In this document: in pieces, positions 17,464 to 26,649 of the stretch | How positions within the stretch are numbered: position 1 is the stretch's first letter | Layout of the letters: each line of letters begins with the position of its first letter | DNA from: an uncultured Eggerthellaceae bacterium | Lineage (GTDB): Bacteria; Actinomycetota; Coriobacteriia; Coriobacteriales; Eggerthellaceae | Length of the DNA: 64,000 nucleotides | Assembly (NCBI GenBank): GCA_910588945.1 | Contig: CAJUSF010000016.1 | Span: 27,240-91,239, forward strand | Direction: 5' to 3' | Position numbers and translations under genes: made by a program | The notes under the pieces: model-generated | What the model was told of the DNA's origin: nothing | Seen by the model: the letters and a program-made list of their open reading frames with translations, nothing else | Database searches by the model: none

Positions 17464-17769
17464 ATGAAATCGGTATTGACAGAGCTTCCCGTGATTCGCC
17501 CTATTACGGATCTGCGCACTCAACTAAATGACGTTTGCACACAAGCTACCGAGTCGCGAAAGCCCGTTGTTCTTACCAAGAACGGAAACGCGTCCTACGT
17601 TCTTTTGGATAGCGATGCTTATGCCGAAACTGAGCGCAATAACAGGATCTATCTTGCTATGAAAGAAGCGGAGATCGAGGAAAGATATCGTCCAGCGACA
17701 GTATCGGAAGAGGAATCCGATGCCAAGATGAAGGAGATATTCGCGCTCTGGGGTCTTGAGTATGCTTGA
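17464..17769 (+). CDS. Phd/YefM-family antitoxin
   Basis: A 101-residue antitoxin. VIRPITDLRTQLNDVCTQATESRKPVVLTKNGNASYVLLDSDAY is the Phd/YefM DNA-binding and dimer domain. The C-terminal SEEESDAKMKEIFALWGL region is the likely toxin-neutralising tail. ATG 17464 follows gaggggagg. It overlaps the toxin gene by 8 bp. Confidence 0.9.
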   Translation: MKSVLTELPVIRPITDLRTQLNDVCTQATESRKPVVLTKNGNASYVLLDSDAYAETERNNRIYLAMKEAEIEERYRPATVSEEESDAKMKEIFALWGLEYA

Positions 17770-18079
17770 TCTGGAATGGCGTCCGCGGGCTCATCTGGAT
17801 AGGGAATCGATCGCCATCTATATAGGAGTAGAGCAAGAGAACCCGAAGGCGGCTCTTGCCACGATCCGCAGGATCGACGAGGCGGTGCGTTTTGCTCGCG
17901 AGTTCCCCGATGCAGGCGGTTGGTTGATAAGGAATGAGCTCGGCCATAAATACAGGACGGTCTTGGCGAATCCATATACCATCTACTATAGATTCGACGA
18001 GCAGGTTTTGACCGTATACAGGGTTCTTCACCAGCATCAAGATCTGGACACCTATGCTCTTGTGAGCTTGGGGGATTAG
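17762..18079 (+). CDS. RelE/ParE-family toxin
   Basis: A 105-residue toxin of the RelE/ParE fold: LEWRPRAHLDRESIAIYIG, AVRFAREFPDAGGWLIRNELGHKYRTVLANPYTIYYRFDEQVLTVYRVLHQHQD. The YRVLHQHQD ending is typical of ParE/YoeB-like toxins. It overlaps the Phd/YefM gene, so the two are translationally coupled. Whether it cleaves mRNA or poisons gyrase cannot be told. Confidence 0.87.
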   Translation: MLDLEWRPRAHLDRESIAIYIGVEQENPKAALATIRRIDEAVRFAREFPDAGGWLIRNELGHKYRTVLANPYTIYYRFDEQVLTVYRVLHQHQDLDTYALVSLGD

Positions 18080-18516
18080 CCTATTAAACAACGTGTTTCT
18101 CTTTATAGCTTTTGAAAGCCACACTATATGGCCTTGTTGCCTAGGCAATCGCTTTGGTGTTGCCAGCCTCCTTTCATGATCCAGTGGACTGTATGTGCAA
18201 ATGTAGTTTTATGTCTTTGCTGTCTTCGGTGGGACAACATCCCCCGTCCCCGTTGTCTTAACCAACCATGAGCGCGGCTCGAAGCAACAAGGGACGACAC
18301 CTCGCGATCCTCAATATATCAATTTGTGCCCATATTGCATCGCCACGCTGGGAGAACAAGCCTAGTGATACTGCGAGTATTAAACGAGCTACACCGTAAA
18401 AAGCATACTCTTAGATAGAAGACTTACGTAAAGCCAAAAGACATTATTGCATCAGCAATAAAAAGCGCCGTCGTTCATTTGCGACAGACGATGCCTGAGG
18501 TGTTAGGGGACACCTG
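18080..18516. other. intergenic region upstream of MFS gene
   Basis: A 437-bp non-coding stretch. It holds a small perfect hairpin ttattgc / gcaataa at 18444-18461 and an imperfect gacaac / gttgtc pair near 18232-18260. No ribosome site with a protein-like ORF and no clear promoter consensus was found. Confidence 0.4.
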
Positions 18517-19761
18517 ATGGGTACGTTACTTGGCAAGCTTAAGTCGTATTTCAGCATCAAATATGCGATTCTGCTTATTCCTGTTTGCGGTTTCGCTGTC
18601 TACGACAGCGTTTTCCAGGCATTTGCGTCGATCTTAGGTATGCTTCATGAGGCGTACCCTGATATTTCGGTTACATCACTGCAGATCATACTTTCAATTC
18701 CGCCGCTTATGAGTATCCCAGGTACGCTGATCAGTGGATTTTTATCTTCATATATTCACAATAAATATATCGCTGAGTTTGCGTTAGGAATTATTTTTGT
18801 AGGCGGGATGGTTCCCGTTGTAGTTCCCGATCCGACGATAGAATCGCTTTATATTTGCGGAATTTGCATAGGAATTGGACAGGGATTTTTGCATCCTTTG
18901 GCAAACGCAATCATATGCCAGCGCTGGTCAGACGATATCGAAAGAAGTAAGGTTCTCGGCTTCAAGCAGGCTTTCAATTACATTGGCGAGATTTTGGTGA
19001 CACTTTCAATCGGTTTTTTGGCTCTATGGCAATGGAGAAATGCATTCTTTGTCTATCTCGGGATCATTCCGGTTTTCATTGTGACTGCTTTGTTTTTGCC
19101 AAAAGACAAGCTTGATGCAAAGCTTGTAAGCAAGAAGAATCATTTCGAGGGACTAAAAGAGTTAATTACTCCGAAAATCATCTACCTTTTGGTGCTTTTT
19201 TCTGTCGCAGCAATGCTTTTATATGGGTATTACACGAACATTGCCCTTCTTGTGCAGGAACGTCAGCTAGGTAATACCGCAGACATCGCGGCCGTCTCAT
19301 CCACAGTGAGCATTGTGTCATGCATTTTAGGAATTGCATATGGCATCGTTTCAAAAACTCTGAAACGTTTTACTTTGATGACGGGATTTATCATTTTGTC
19401 GGCTGGAATGATTATTGTTGCTTTGGCTAACAATATGGTGATCGTATTTTTAGGTGCAGTCTTGATAGGGTTTGGGTGTGGAATACAGCAAATCAGTACG
19501 ATTTTTTATATTTCCAAGGTCGCAAGTCCGCGGGTTGTAACGCTTGCGATCTCACTGGCCCTTTGCGGAATATCACTTGGTTATTCATGTGCACCTATGG
19601 TTTTAGGGCAGATTCAGATCATTATTTCAGGACAGCAGTCTGCGATGGTTGGCTTAATGGTCGCAGGTGGAGGCTATGCGATTTTGGCTGTCATTGAATT
19701 CGTTCGCTCCGGATTATTTGAGAGAATTTTACACGGTGAAGATAGCATTGAGGAACAATGA
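18517..19761 (+). CDS. MFS transporter
   Basis: A 414-residue inner-membrane carrier with about 12 hydrophobic segments. The central charged loop LPKDKLDAKLVSKKNHFEGLKELITPK divides two six-helix halves. It belongs to the general drug/metabolite MFS type; the substrate is not readable. It is convergent with the membrane-anchored LuxR regulator at 19907. Codon use is more AT-rich than in neighbouring genes. Confidence 0.85.
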   Translation: MGTLLGKLKSYFSIKYAILLIPVCGFAVYDSVFQAFASILGMLHEAYPDISVTSLQIILSIPPLMSIPGTLISGFLSSYIHNKYIAEFALGIIFVGGMVPVVVPDPTIESLYICGICIGIGQGFLHPLANAIICQRWSDDIERSKVLGFKQAFNYIGEILVTLSIGFLALWQWRNAFFVYLGIIPVFIVTALFLPKDKLDAKLVSKKNHFEGLKELITPKIIYLLVLFSVAAMLLYGYYTNIALLVQERQLGNTADIAAVSSTVSIVSCILGIAYGIVSKTLKRFTLMTGFIILSAGMIIVALANNMVIVFLGAVLIGFGCGIQQISTIFYISKVASPRVVTLAISLALCGISLGYSCAPMVLGQIQIIISGQQSAMVGLMVAGGGYAILAVIEFVRSGLFERILHGEDSIEEQ

Positions 19762-19906
19762 TGCCGGTTATCCAAGAGTGAAGTTTTCGTTATCAGAGGC
19801 TTGAGCCTGTAGCGACATTAGCTAGCTCACATCCAGCTACTTGAAGCTGCAGCACTTTGAGCCTTTAAGTGAGATTTATACCTTGCTGAGATTGTGAGAT
19901 TCCCGA

Positions 19907-21451
19907 CTAGGCCAGATCTTCAACTATGTCGATAAGCTCCTGTTGAGAGTGGATATTCATTTTCTGGTAGATATGATATGCGTGGGTTTTAACGGTACGC
20001 TCGGCTACATAGAGCTGTTGTGCGATATATTTCGCGTTACGTCCCTTCGCGAGATAAGTTAGAATCTCAGCTTCACGTTGCGTTAGCCCGTATTGCTTGC
20101 TCGCAGCAAGGCAGCGCGTCTTGTAGGGCTGGTGTTTCACCTGATCAGCTTCTTGAGACGAAGCAATTTCGATTCCGGAAACATCGGCTATCTCTTCGGT
20201 GCCTTCGCCTCTCATATTGCGTCGTAATTGCCCGATTGCGCCCAGCATGATATAGATCGCCATAAGCAGAAGAAGCGCCGAAGTAAAAAATGGACGCAAC
20301 CAAACTTCAGACGAGTAAAAATAGTAATAGAACAAGACAGTAAGCCAGCCGACCGCCTGTCCGATAACTATGTAGATACGCCCTTTTGCAAAACACAATG
20401 CTGGAGAGATGTATAGGATTGCGCCACGCATCGACAGGTTTGAGAGATTGGCCATATCAATAAGATACAGAAATGAGAACAAGATGAAGGAGATGACTTC
20501 GATTATGGGTCCTCTCAAAAAAGTCATCAATGCAAGGCTCACTACGGTTATCGGGAACAGGATGCGTAGTGTGAATCCGAAGGCGAGAGCTGCAGGGCAA
20601 AGTTTCTTCACGAGGCAGAACAAAAGAGTTGAGAGCATGATGGCAATGCCTATGAATGCGACAGGGAAGTCATGTAGAAAAGATCCTGTGATGAGAAGGC
20701 CAGCAGAAAAGCTGATAATTATTCCGATAACCACCAGATTGTAAGAACCAACTGCCTCGAATTCTAGCGAGGCTTCATCGGCGGATTCTTCTGCCTCGTT
20801 TGACTTTTCTTCGACAGGTTTTTCGCAGGATTCGGTAAGTTTCCTTTTTCTGCTTGCATCCACTAATAAAAATGCAGCGGAAAGAATAAGTGCAGCTATA
20901 AGCGTATAGGCAGCAACCTCACCGGGAAGCCAAAGGACGACAGTTACAAAAACAGCTGTTGCGCAAAAAGCCCACAGATTCATCTTGGAGGCAACTTGAT
21001 CGTCGAGTGAGCTTCGTGCGTCGACCCATGCGCAGTAAAGATACGAGTGTGCAAACCCCCATAGCATCCAAGAGAAACCTATTACCACGATCGAGATCGA
21101 GAGATTGGCGTATAGCTCTAGCAGCACGAAGGAGGGCAGCACGAGTTGAAGCAGGCAGGCGACAGCAATACAAGACCTTGAGCGGACGAGTTCATCGCGT
21201 CCTTTGAAATGCGCTAGAAAGATATACATACAAGCTCCGCAGAAAAGAGCTATGAAACGCATCAGCGCAAAATCCATGGGACCAGAGGTTTGTGAGGTAT
21301 TCATTATGTCGCTGAATAAGCCTGCAAGTTCGGCGGTGTTAAAAAGAGTGAACCCCAGAAGGTCTTTCAACGTGATCTCGGAGAGTCCCTGTTTGATTTC
21401 AGCATTGGAAGCGGTTTTGTTATCGCTAATACTCACGGTCGTATTTTTCAC
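19907..21451 (-). CDS. LuxR-family regulator with multi-pass membrane N-terminal domain
   Basis: About 514 residues. The first ~420 hold about 10-12 hydrophobic segments. The C-terminal ~65 residues are a LuxR/FixJ helix-turn-helix: YGLTQREAEILTYLAKGRNAKYIAQQLYVAERTVKTHAYHIYQKMNIHSQQELIDIVE. This architecture is highly expanded in Eggerthella-type bacteria and often sits beside molybdoenzyme genes. The GTG at 21451 is preferred because ctggggga precedes it; an in-frame ATG exists at 21499. It is divergent from the first molybdoenzyme operon and may control it by sensing a substrate at the membrane. Confidence 0.88.
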   Translation of the reverse strand: MKNTTVSISDNKTASNAEIKQGLSEITLKDLLGFTLFNTAELAGLFSDIMNTSQTSGPMDFALMRFIALFCGACMYIFLAHFKGRDELVRSRSCIAVACLLQLVLPSFVLLELYANLSISIVVIGFSWMLWGFAHSYLYCAWVDARSSLDDQVASKMNLWAFCATAVFVTVVLWLPGEVAAYTLIAALILSAAFLLVDASRKRKLTESCEKPVEEKSNEAEESADEASLEFEAVGSYNLVVIGIIISFSAGLLITGSFLHDFPVAFIGIAIMLSTLLFCLVKKLCPAALAFGFTLRILFPITVVSLALMTFLRGPIIEVISFILFSFLYLIDMANLSNLSMRGAILYISPALCFAKGRIYIVIGQAVGWLTVLFYYYFYSSEVWLRPFFTSALLLLMAIYIMLGAIGQLRRNMRGEGTEEIADVSGIEIASSQEADQVKHQPYKTRCLAASKQYGLTQREAEILTYLAKGRNAKYIAQQLYVAERTVKTHAYHIYQKMNIHSQQELIDIVEDLA

Positions 21452-21663
21452 AAGTTCCCCCAGTTCAGTAAAGCAAAATAGCTGTCTGCATCGATTCATA
21501 CCGAGTAGCAGATGCCCGTATTTAGCTTAGATGAAAAAATCCAAATTGCAATAACCATACTTTTTTCACTTTCGAAAATGGCGTTTTTTGGGATCGCGAT
21601 GAGGGGAGGCGAGACGGTCTATCAAGGTTCAGTTTGAATTGGCCTGAGGAGAAGGAGGAGAAA

Positions 21664-21900
21664 ATGGCTGATCAAGAATTGCTGGATAAGTATGCTCCAA
21701 CGCTGGAAATGCTCGAAACAAAAGAGGCCTATCTGTTGGATGGCGATCTCTATATTCGCTATGAGTTTCGTGATCCGGAGGAGCTTCAGGCGCGCATGAC
21801 CTATCACAAGATCGGCGAGGACAACGTCGTATCCGATGACAATCTGGTCTTGTTGGGCGCTTGGGCACGTGCTCAGAAAAACGGAGAACGCGTCAAATAG
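21664..21900 (+). CDS. small acidic protein heading the first molybdoenzyme operon
   Basis: 78 residues from ATG 21664, which follows a very strong aggagaaggaggag site. The protein is soluble and acidic (ADQELLDKYAPTLEMLETKE, YIRYEFRDPEELQARMTYHKIGEDNVVSDDNLVLLGAWARAQKNGERVK). I do not recognise the family. It ends 33 bp before the catalytic subunit gene, so it may be an accessory or assembly protein for that enzyme. Confidence 0.72.
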   Translation: MADQELLDKYAPTLEMLETKEAYLLDGDLYIRYEFRDPEELQARMTYHKIGEDNVVSDDNLVLLGAWARAQKNGERVK

Positions 21901-21933
21901 GAATGCTCATTTTGAGAAGAGAAGGAGAGACGC

Positions 21934-24264
21934 ATGAGGGAATGTTTTAATCCCGAGGTGTACAAAAAGGATTGGCAGTATCAGGAGGGTGATCTGACTG
22001 TTACGCGTACATGCCAATGGTCGGCACCGGGATGTCATCAGGGCTGCAGCATTTTGTTCTACACGGACAAGGATGGCAAGCTCGTCAAGGTTGAGGGAGA
22101 TCCGAATTCTCCTGTTACCGATGGTCGTCTTTGCATGCGCTGCTTAGCGATGGTCGAGGCGGTCTATCATCCGGATCGTATCGTTCATCCGATGAAGCGC
22201 TCCCGCGATGATCGCGGAAAGGACAAGTGGGAGCAGATCACCATGGATGAGGCTTATCAGATCTGCATCGACATGGTCAAAGACACCACTGAAAAATACG
22301 GCGCCAAGTCAATCTGCACTGGTGCGGGAACCGGACGTAACGCTACTTGGCAGTCAAACGTTTTGGGCCATGGTGCATTCGGAACGCCGAATGACAACGC
22401 CGGACTTCTTGCGGGCAACTGCTGCTATACGCCTCGTATGCAGGGCATGAACGCGATCTTTGGCAACACATTCATCGCCGACTGCGGCCAGCTCAACGAG
22501 GCTCGCTTCGATCATCCGGAGTATCGTCGCCCTGATCTGTTCATGATCTGGGGCAACAATCCGCTTCGTGCTAATGCGGACGGTTTCTTCGGTCACTGGA
22601 TCATCGACTGCATGCAGCGCGGCTCAAAGCTTCTTGTTATCGACCCGCAGATTACTTGGCTTTCGGCTCATGCAGAGCTCGCATTGCAGGTGCGTCCCGG
22701 AACTGACGCAGCTTTGGCTCTCGCCATCGGACACGTTATGGTGGAAGAGGAGCTCTACGACAAAGAGTTTGTCGATCTGTGGTGCTATGGATTTGATGAG
22801 TACAAGGAGCGCGTGGCCGATTGGACTCCGGAGCGAGCAGCTGAGATCACTTGGGTTCCGGCGGAGAAGATCGTTCAGGCGGCACGCCTTATCGGAACTG
22901 CAGGTGTCACCACGCTTCAGTGGGGCGTTGCATTCGACCAGAACAAATGGGCAAACGGAACCGCTCATGCAGTGGCGCTTCTTCAGGCAATGACCGGAAA
23001 CATCGACAACCCGGGTGGTTTCGTCTGCGTCAACTTTGGCTATGTTCAGTCAGACATCCGCGAGAATGTCGCCAAGGGACTGGGCCCGGATGTCCGCAAA
23101 GACAGACTGGGCGATGACGGTAACTGGGGTGCACTCAATGCTATTGGTAAGGGCGGACATGCTGTTCCTGAGGCTATTTTGCATGCAGCCGAAACCGGCG
23201 ATCCGTACCCGGTAAAGATGCTCTTCCTATGCTCGACGACTGCGTTCACCAACATGGCCGGACAGGCAAAGCGCGTCTATGACTGCTATAAGGATATGGA
23301 CCATGTCGTAATCTGCGACCTGTTCATGACTCCGACCGCTATGGCTATAGGCGATCTTTTCATCCCAATGGCAATGAGCTGCGAGCGTGATTGCGTGCGT
23401 GGTTGGTATACACCTATCCGCTCTATCGTTAAAGTCACGCAGACTGGCGAGGCTATCGGTGATGAGCAGATGATGCTCGAGCTTGGCAAGCTCATGAATC
23501 CGGATCTGTTCTACTGGGATGACGTGCCTGAGATGTTGGAGTTCTGCACAAACAACATGGCCACAGTTCCGATTCAGATCAACATGGACGAGCTTCGCGA
23601 AAAGGTCATCATCTATCCGGACTTTGAGTACAACAAGCACAAGAACGGAAAGTTGCGCTTCGACGGGCAACCGGGCTTCAACACCCTCTCTGGTCGTGTC
23701 GAATTCTTCTGCAATATGTACAACAACGTGGGTATGGATCCGCTGCCTTACTTCCTCGAGCCGCCGGAGAGCCCGGTGTCTACACCAGAGCTTTTCGCGG
23801 AGTATCCGTTGGTTCTCACGACCGGTCGTCGTTGCTGGCAGTACTTCCACTCAGAGCATCGTCAGCTCAAGTCGATGCGCGAGTTCCATAAATGGCCGAT
23901 GTTTGCCATCAATCCCGAGGATGCGAAGGCGGCAGGTGTCAAGGAGGGAATGTGGTGTGTCATTGAGAACTCCCATGGTAAGGCTATAGAGGTCGCTCAT
24001 GTGACAGACACCATGATGAAGGGCGTTATCAGCGCTGAGCATGGCTGGTGGTTCCCGGAGCGCGATCCGGAAGAGCCTTCGTTGTTCGGCGTGTTTGAGT
24101 CGAACATCAACTGCTGCACGGTTCAGGGCGATTTCGGACCGAGTGGATATGGATCTTCTTACAAGACCCAGCTTTGCAAGGTGTATCCGGCACCTGCTGA
24201 CTACGGCGAGACATTCGAGCAGCAGTTCCAGGATCACTACAAAAACAGACAGCCGATTGTTTAG
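21934..24264 (+). CDS. molybdopterin-dependent oxidoreductase catalytic subunit 1 (DMSO-reductase superfamily)
   Basis: A 776-residue bis-MGD enzyme. Near the N-terminus Cys27, Cys34, Cys38, Cys67 and Cys70 (GCHQGCS ... GRLCMRC) give a non-classical Fe-S motif. WEQITMDEAY, the GTGRNATW stretch, FMIWGNNPLRANADG and VIDPQITWLSAHAEL are superfamily hallmarks. Cys163/Cys164 in GNCCYTPRM are at the expected Mo-ligand position, suggesting Cys ligation. The C-terminal MopB domain carries PLVLTTGRRCWQYFHSEHR. There is no Tat signal, so the enzyme is cytoplasmic. With the short ferredoxin and carrier that follow, the architecture matches the Gordonibacter-type catechol dehydroxylase and acetylene-hydratase-like group. 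The substrate is unknown. Confidence 0.93.
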   Translation: MRECFNPEVYKKDWQYQEGDLTVTRTCQWSAPGCHQGCSILFYTDKDGKLVKVEGDPNSPVTDGRLCMRCLAMVEAVYHPDRIVHPMKRSRDDRGKDKWEQITMDEAYQICIDMVKDTTEKYGAKSICTGAGTGRNATWQSNVLGHGAFGTPNDNAGLLAGNCCYTPRMQGMNAIFGNTFIADCGQLNEARFDHPEYRRPDLFMIWGNNPLRANADGFFGHWIIDCMQRGSKLLVIDPQITWLSAHAELALQVRPGTDAALALAIGHVMVEEELYDKEFVDLWCYGFDEYKERVADWTPERAAEITWVPAEKIVQAARLIGTAGVTTLQWGVAFDQNKWANGTAHAVALLQAMTGNIDNPGGFVCVNFGYVQSDIRENVAKGLGPDVRKDRLGDDGNWGALNAIGKGGHAVPEAILHAAETGDPYPVKMLFLCSTTAFTNMAGQAKRVYDCYKDMDHVVICDLFMTPTAMAIGDLFIPMAMSCERDCVRGWYTPIRSIVKVTQTGEAIGDEQMMLELGKLMNPDLFYWDDVPEMLEFCTNNMATVPIQINMDELREKVIIYPDFEYNKHKNGKLRFDGQPGFNTLSGRVEFFCNMYNNVGMDPLPYFLEPPESPVSTPELFAEYPLVLTTGRRCWQYFHSEHRQLKSMREFHKWPMFAINPEDAKAAGVKEGMWCVIENSHGKAIEVAHVTDTMMKGVISAEHGWWFPERDPEEPSLFGVFESNINCCTVQGDFGPSGYGSSYKTQLCKVYPAPADYGETFEQQFQDHYKNRQPIV

Positions 24265-24282
24265 AAGATGGAGTGTGAGGTT

Positions 24283-24618
24283 ATGACTCAACAAGGTTTG
24301 TTAATCGATTACGAATTTTGCACAGGCTGTCATACATGCGAGATGGCTTGCAAGGTTGAAAAGGGTCTTGAAGAGGGACAGTGGGGAATCAAGCTGTCCG
24401 AGATAGGTCCTTGGAAGCTTGATGAGGACAAGTGGGAGTGGGACTACGTTCCAATGCCCACACAGCGTTGCGATCTCTGTAAAGATCGCCTTGAGGCCGG
24501 TAAGGTTCCGGCATGTGTTCACCATTGCCAAGCACTATGCATGTATTACGGACCGGTGGACGAGCTTGCGAAGAAGATGACCAAGCCCCGCATGGCGATC
24601 TTTGCAGTGAGCGAATAA
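24283..24618 (+). CDS. two-cluster [4Fe-4S] ferredoxin-type subunit 1
   Basis: A 111-residue electron-transfer partner of the preceding enzyme. Cluster motif 1 is Cys13-x2-Cys16-x2-Cys19-x3-Cys23 (CTGCHTCEMACK); motif 2 is Cys63-x2-Cys66-x11-Cys78-x3-Cys82. It is far shorter than the usual DmsB/PsrB subunits (four clusters). ATG 24283 follows tggagtgtgagg; ATG 24268 has no good site. No membrane anchor subunit is encoded nearby, so electrons must come from a soluble donor. Confidence 0.92.
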   Translation: MTQQGLLIDYEFCTGCHTCEMACKVEKGLEEGQWGIKLSEIGPWKLDEDKWEWDYVPMPTQRCDLCKDRLEAGKVPACVHHCQALCMYYGPVDELAKKMTKPRMAIFAVSE

Positions 24619-24689
24619 ATCTGTAATGGCTTTGAGGTGTCCAAAGTTAAAACACCTCAAAGCTACCACTTTCATTGTTAGGGGAAACA

Positions 24690-26195
24690 ATGGTTGAGAA
24701 AATGAAGGATATGGCTGATAAAGCTGCAGTTGTAGTACAAAACAACGTATCTCAAGCCCTCGGTTTAATCTATGGCCTTGGTATGCTCACTTGGACTGCG
24801 TTCAATCAGATGAACAGCAACTATTGGGCATACTTCCTTACGGAGATATGTGGTCTTGAACCTACTGTCATGGGTACAGTTAAAGGTATTACCGGAATTG
24901 GTGAGTGGTTTTTCGTTATCATTGCCGCCATCATTATCGAGCGTGTGTGGCTTAAACATGGCCAGTATAGAAGTTGGCTGCTTTTAGCTCCTCCCGCAAC
25001 TTTTGTCTGCTTGTTGATGACTTTTATTGATCCTGCCTTTTTGGATATGAACGCAAAGACGATATGGATGATCTTCTTCCAGATTATCGGCGGCTTCTTT
25101 GCAAGTTTCTTTATGATCGCCGCGACATCGATCGTTCCTGTGATAAGTCATACAGAGGCAGATCGCACATTGCTCTCCCAGCGTAAAGCTCAGGGCAATA
25201 TGCTTGTAAAGGTGCTCTTCGCAGCGATTTCTCTTCCGGCCATTCTGGCTATAAATGGCATGGTCTATCGCGTTCCGGCTGGCGAGAATGCTCAGAATGC
25301 TGGTCCGGCTGGATTTACGGTTCTTGCGCTGATATTCGGCATCATCATGATCGTGATGTTCATCGTGATGTACAAGCGCATCGATGGAATGGATCCGACT
25401 CAGGAGCTTTGCGAAGAGCGCGCTTTGGCCAAAAAAGAGGGTAAGGAAGTTCCACCTATTCCTCAAAAGGATAAGGTAAGCCTTGGCGAGATGCTGAAGT
25501 ATTGGATCACCAACATTCCGGCACTTGTGGGGTTGTTCGCTGAGATCATCCGCTTTATCGCGCAGATGACTATTCAATCGATGGCCATGTATGTGTTCAC
25601 CTACGCATTTGGCGATGTGGCTATGGCCGCTGTTATGCTTACCGCTGCAAACATCACCGGTCTTATTGCCACATTTGTATCAGAGCCTATTGCGCGTTTC
25701 TTGGGAATTCGTACCACCTATCTGATTGGTATCGCAATCTCGGCCGTTTCGATGATCGCGTGCTATTTCGTGGGAGCTACCGGAGCTATGGCGTTTATCG
25801 TCTGCATCTGTGCATGCTTCTTCGGAATGAACTTTATGAATGGTGTTATGGTCGGCATGCAGTCGAACGCTATCGCATTTGGCGAATGGCGTGACGGCAA
25901 GACCGCCAAGGCATTCATTATGTCTACATTCCAGTGGTGCCCTAAAATCGCCAACGCGGTTGCTGGATTCCTTACAGGCTTCGGTCTTGCTGCTATCGGC
26001 TTTGTTTCGGGTATGGAGCCAAGTGCTGAGCTGGCACAGGGAATGATCAATATCATTTGTCTCATTCCTGCAGTTGCGCTCGTCATAGCATTCGTTGCAT
26101 TCTTCTTCGGTTACAGATTGAATTCGAAGAAGATGGCGCAGATCGCAGAGGATCTCGAGAAAAGGCGTATGGAAGGCGACGTTCTTCCGGGATAG
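24690..26195 (+). CDS. GPH/MFS-type carrier, molybdoenzyme locus 1
   Basis: 501 residues with 11-12 membrane segments. The loop DGMDPTQELCEERALAKKEGKEVPPIPQKDKVSLGEMLKYW and IERVWLKHGQYRSWLLLAPP recall the glycoside-pentoside-hexuronide/MFS_2 family. ATG 24690 follows aggggaaac. As part of the enzyme operon it probably brings in the substrate or exchanges it with the product. The chemical nature of the cargo is not evident. Confidence 0.86.
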   Translation: MVEKMKDMADKAAVVVQNNVSQALGLIYGLGMLTWTAFNQMNSNYWAYFLTEICGLEPTVMGTVKGITGIGEWFFVIIAAIIIERVWLKHGQYRSWLLLAPPATFVCLLMTFIDPAFLDMNAKTIWMIFFQIIGGFFASFFMIAATSIVPVISHTEADRTLLSQRKAQGNMLVKVLFAAISLPAILAINGMVYRVPAGENAQNAGPAGFTVLALIFGIIMIVMFIVMYKRIDGMDPTQELCEERALAKKEGKEVPPIPQKDKVSLGEMLKYWITNIPALVGLFAEIIRFIAQMTIQSMAMYVFTYAFGDVAMAAVMLTAANITGLIATFVSEPIARFLGIRTTYLIGIAISAVSMIACYFVGATGAMAFIVCICACFFGMNFMNGVMVGMQSNAIAFGEWRDGKTAKAFIMSTFQWCPKIANAVAGFLTGFGLAAIGFVSGMEPSAELAQGMINIICLIPAVALVIAFVAFFFGYRLNSKKMAQIAEDLEKRRMEGDVLPG

Positions 26196-26324
26196 TGATT
26201 CACTGAAATGGGTCTGCTAGAGACGATCTTCGTCAGGCGTTTTAGTGCCAATTATTGTCGGTTTTGAGTTCGTTTCAACTAGTTTGTTTAATCGATTTGT
26301 TTATTTAGTAATTAGGAGTTGAAG

Positions 26325-26558
26325 ATGTGTTTTAGACCAGCAGAGATAAGCATGGAGAAGACCTGCCCTGAGTGCGGGGCACAAAATTCAATGGACAAAG
26401 AGGAGTGCGTGAAGTGCGGAGCCAAGCTTCCGTCGGCACCTAAGATGCCGGGAATGCCCGGTGCTCCGGGGGCTCCCGGAACTCCTGGTGCCCCTTCAGC
26501 TCCGGGAGCGCCTGCGGCTCCAAGCGCTCCAGGTGCGCCAAAGCCGCCCAGTGCATAA
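26325..26558 (+). CDS. zinc-ribbon protein with Pro-Gly-Ala repeat tail
   Basis: 77 residues from the ATG after taggagttgaag. A zinc ribbon (CPECGAQNSMDKEECVKCG) is followed by a collagen-like tail of degenerate PGAPGAP/SAPGAP repeats to the end. The N-terminus MCFRPAEIS precedes the ribbon. The function is unknown. It lies between the carrier and the trigger-factor-like gene, and a terminator follows it directly. Its tail suggests an extended, flexible scaffold. Confidence 0.78.
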   Translation: MCFRPAEISMEKTCPECGAQNSMDKEECVKCGAKLPSAPKMPGMPGAPGAPGTPGAPSAPGAPAAPSAPGAPKPPSA

Positions 26559-26576
26559 ATCCGAGTCAGTTCTTAT

Positions 26577-26611
26577 GCGGTCGGCTTCATCTGTCGGCCG
26601 CTTTTTCTTTT
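26577..26611 (+). terminator. rho-independent terminator
   Basis: A 9-bp stem gcggtcggc / gtcggccgc (two G-U pairs in RNA), 7-nt loop, then tttttctttt. It closes the first molybdoenzyme transcription unit after the zinc-ribbon gene. Confidence 0.88.
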
Positions 26612-26649
26612 CAAGGTCTTTTTGATAAAAGCCTAACAGGGGGATCGTT

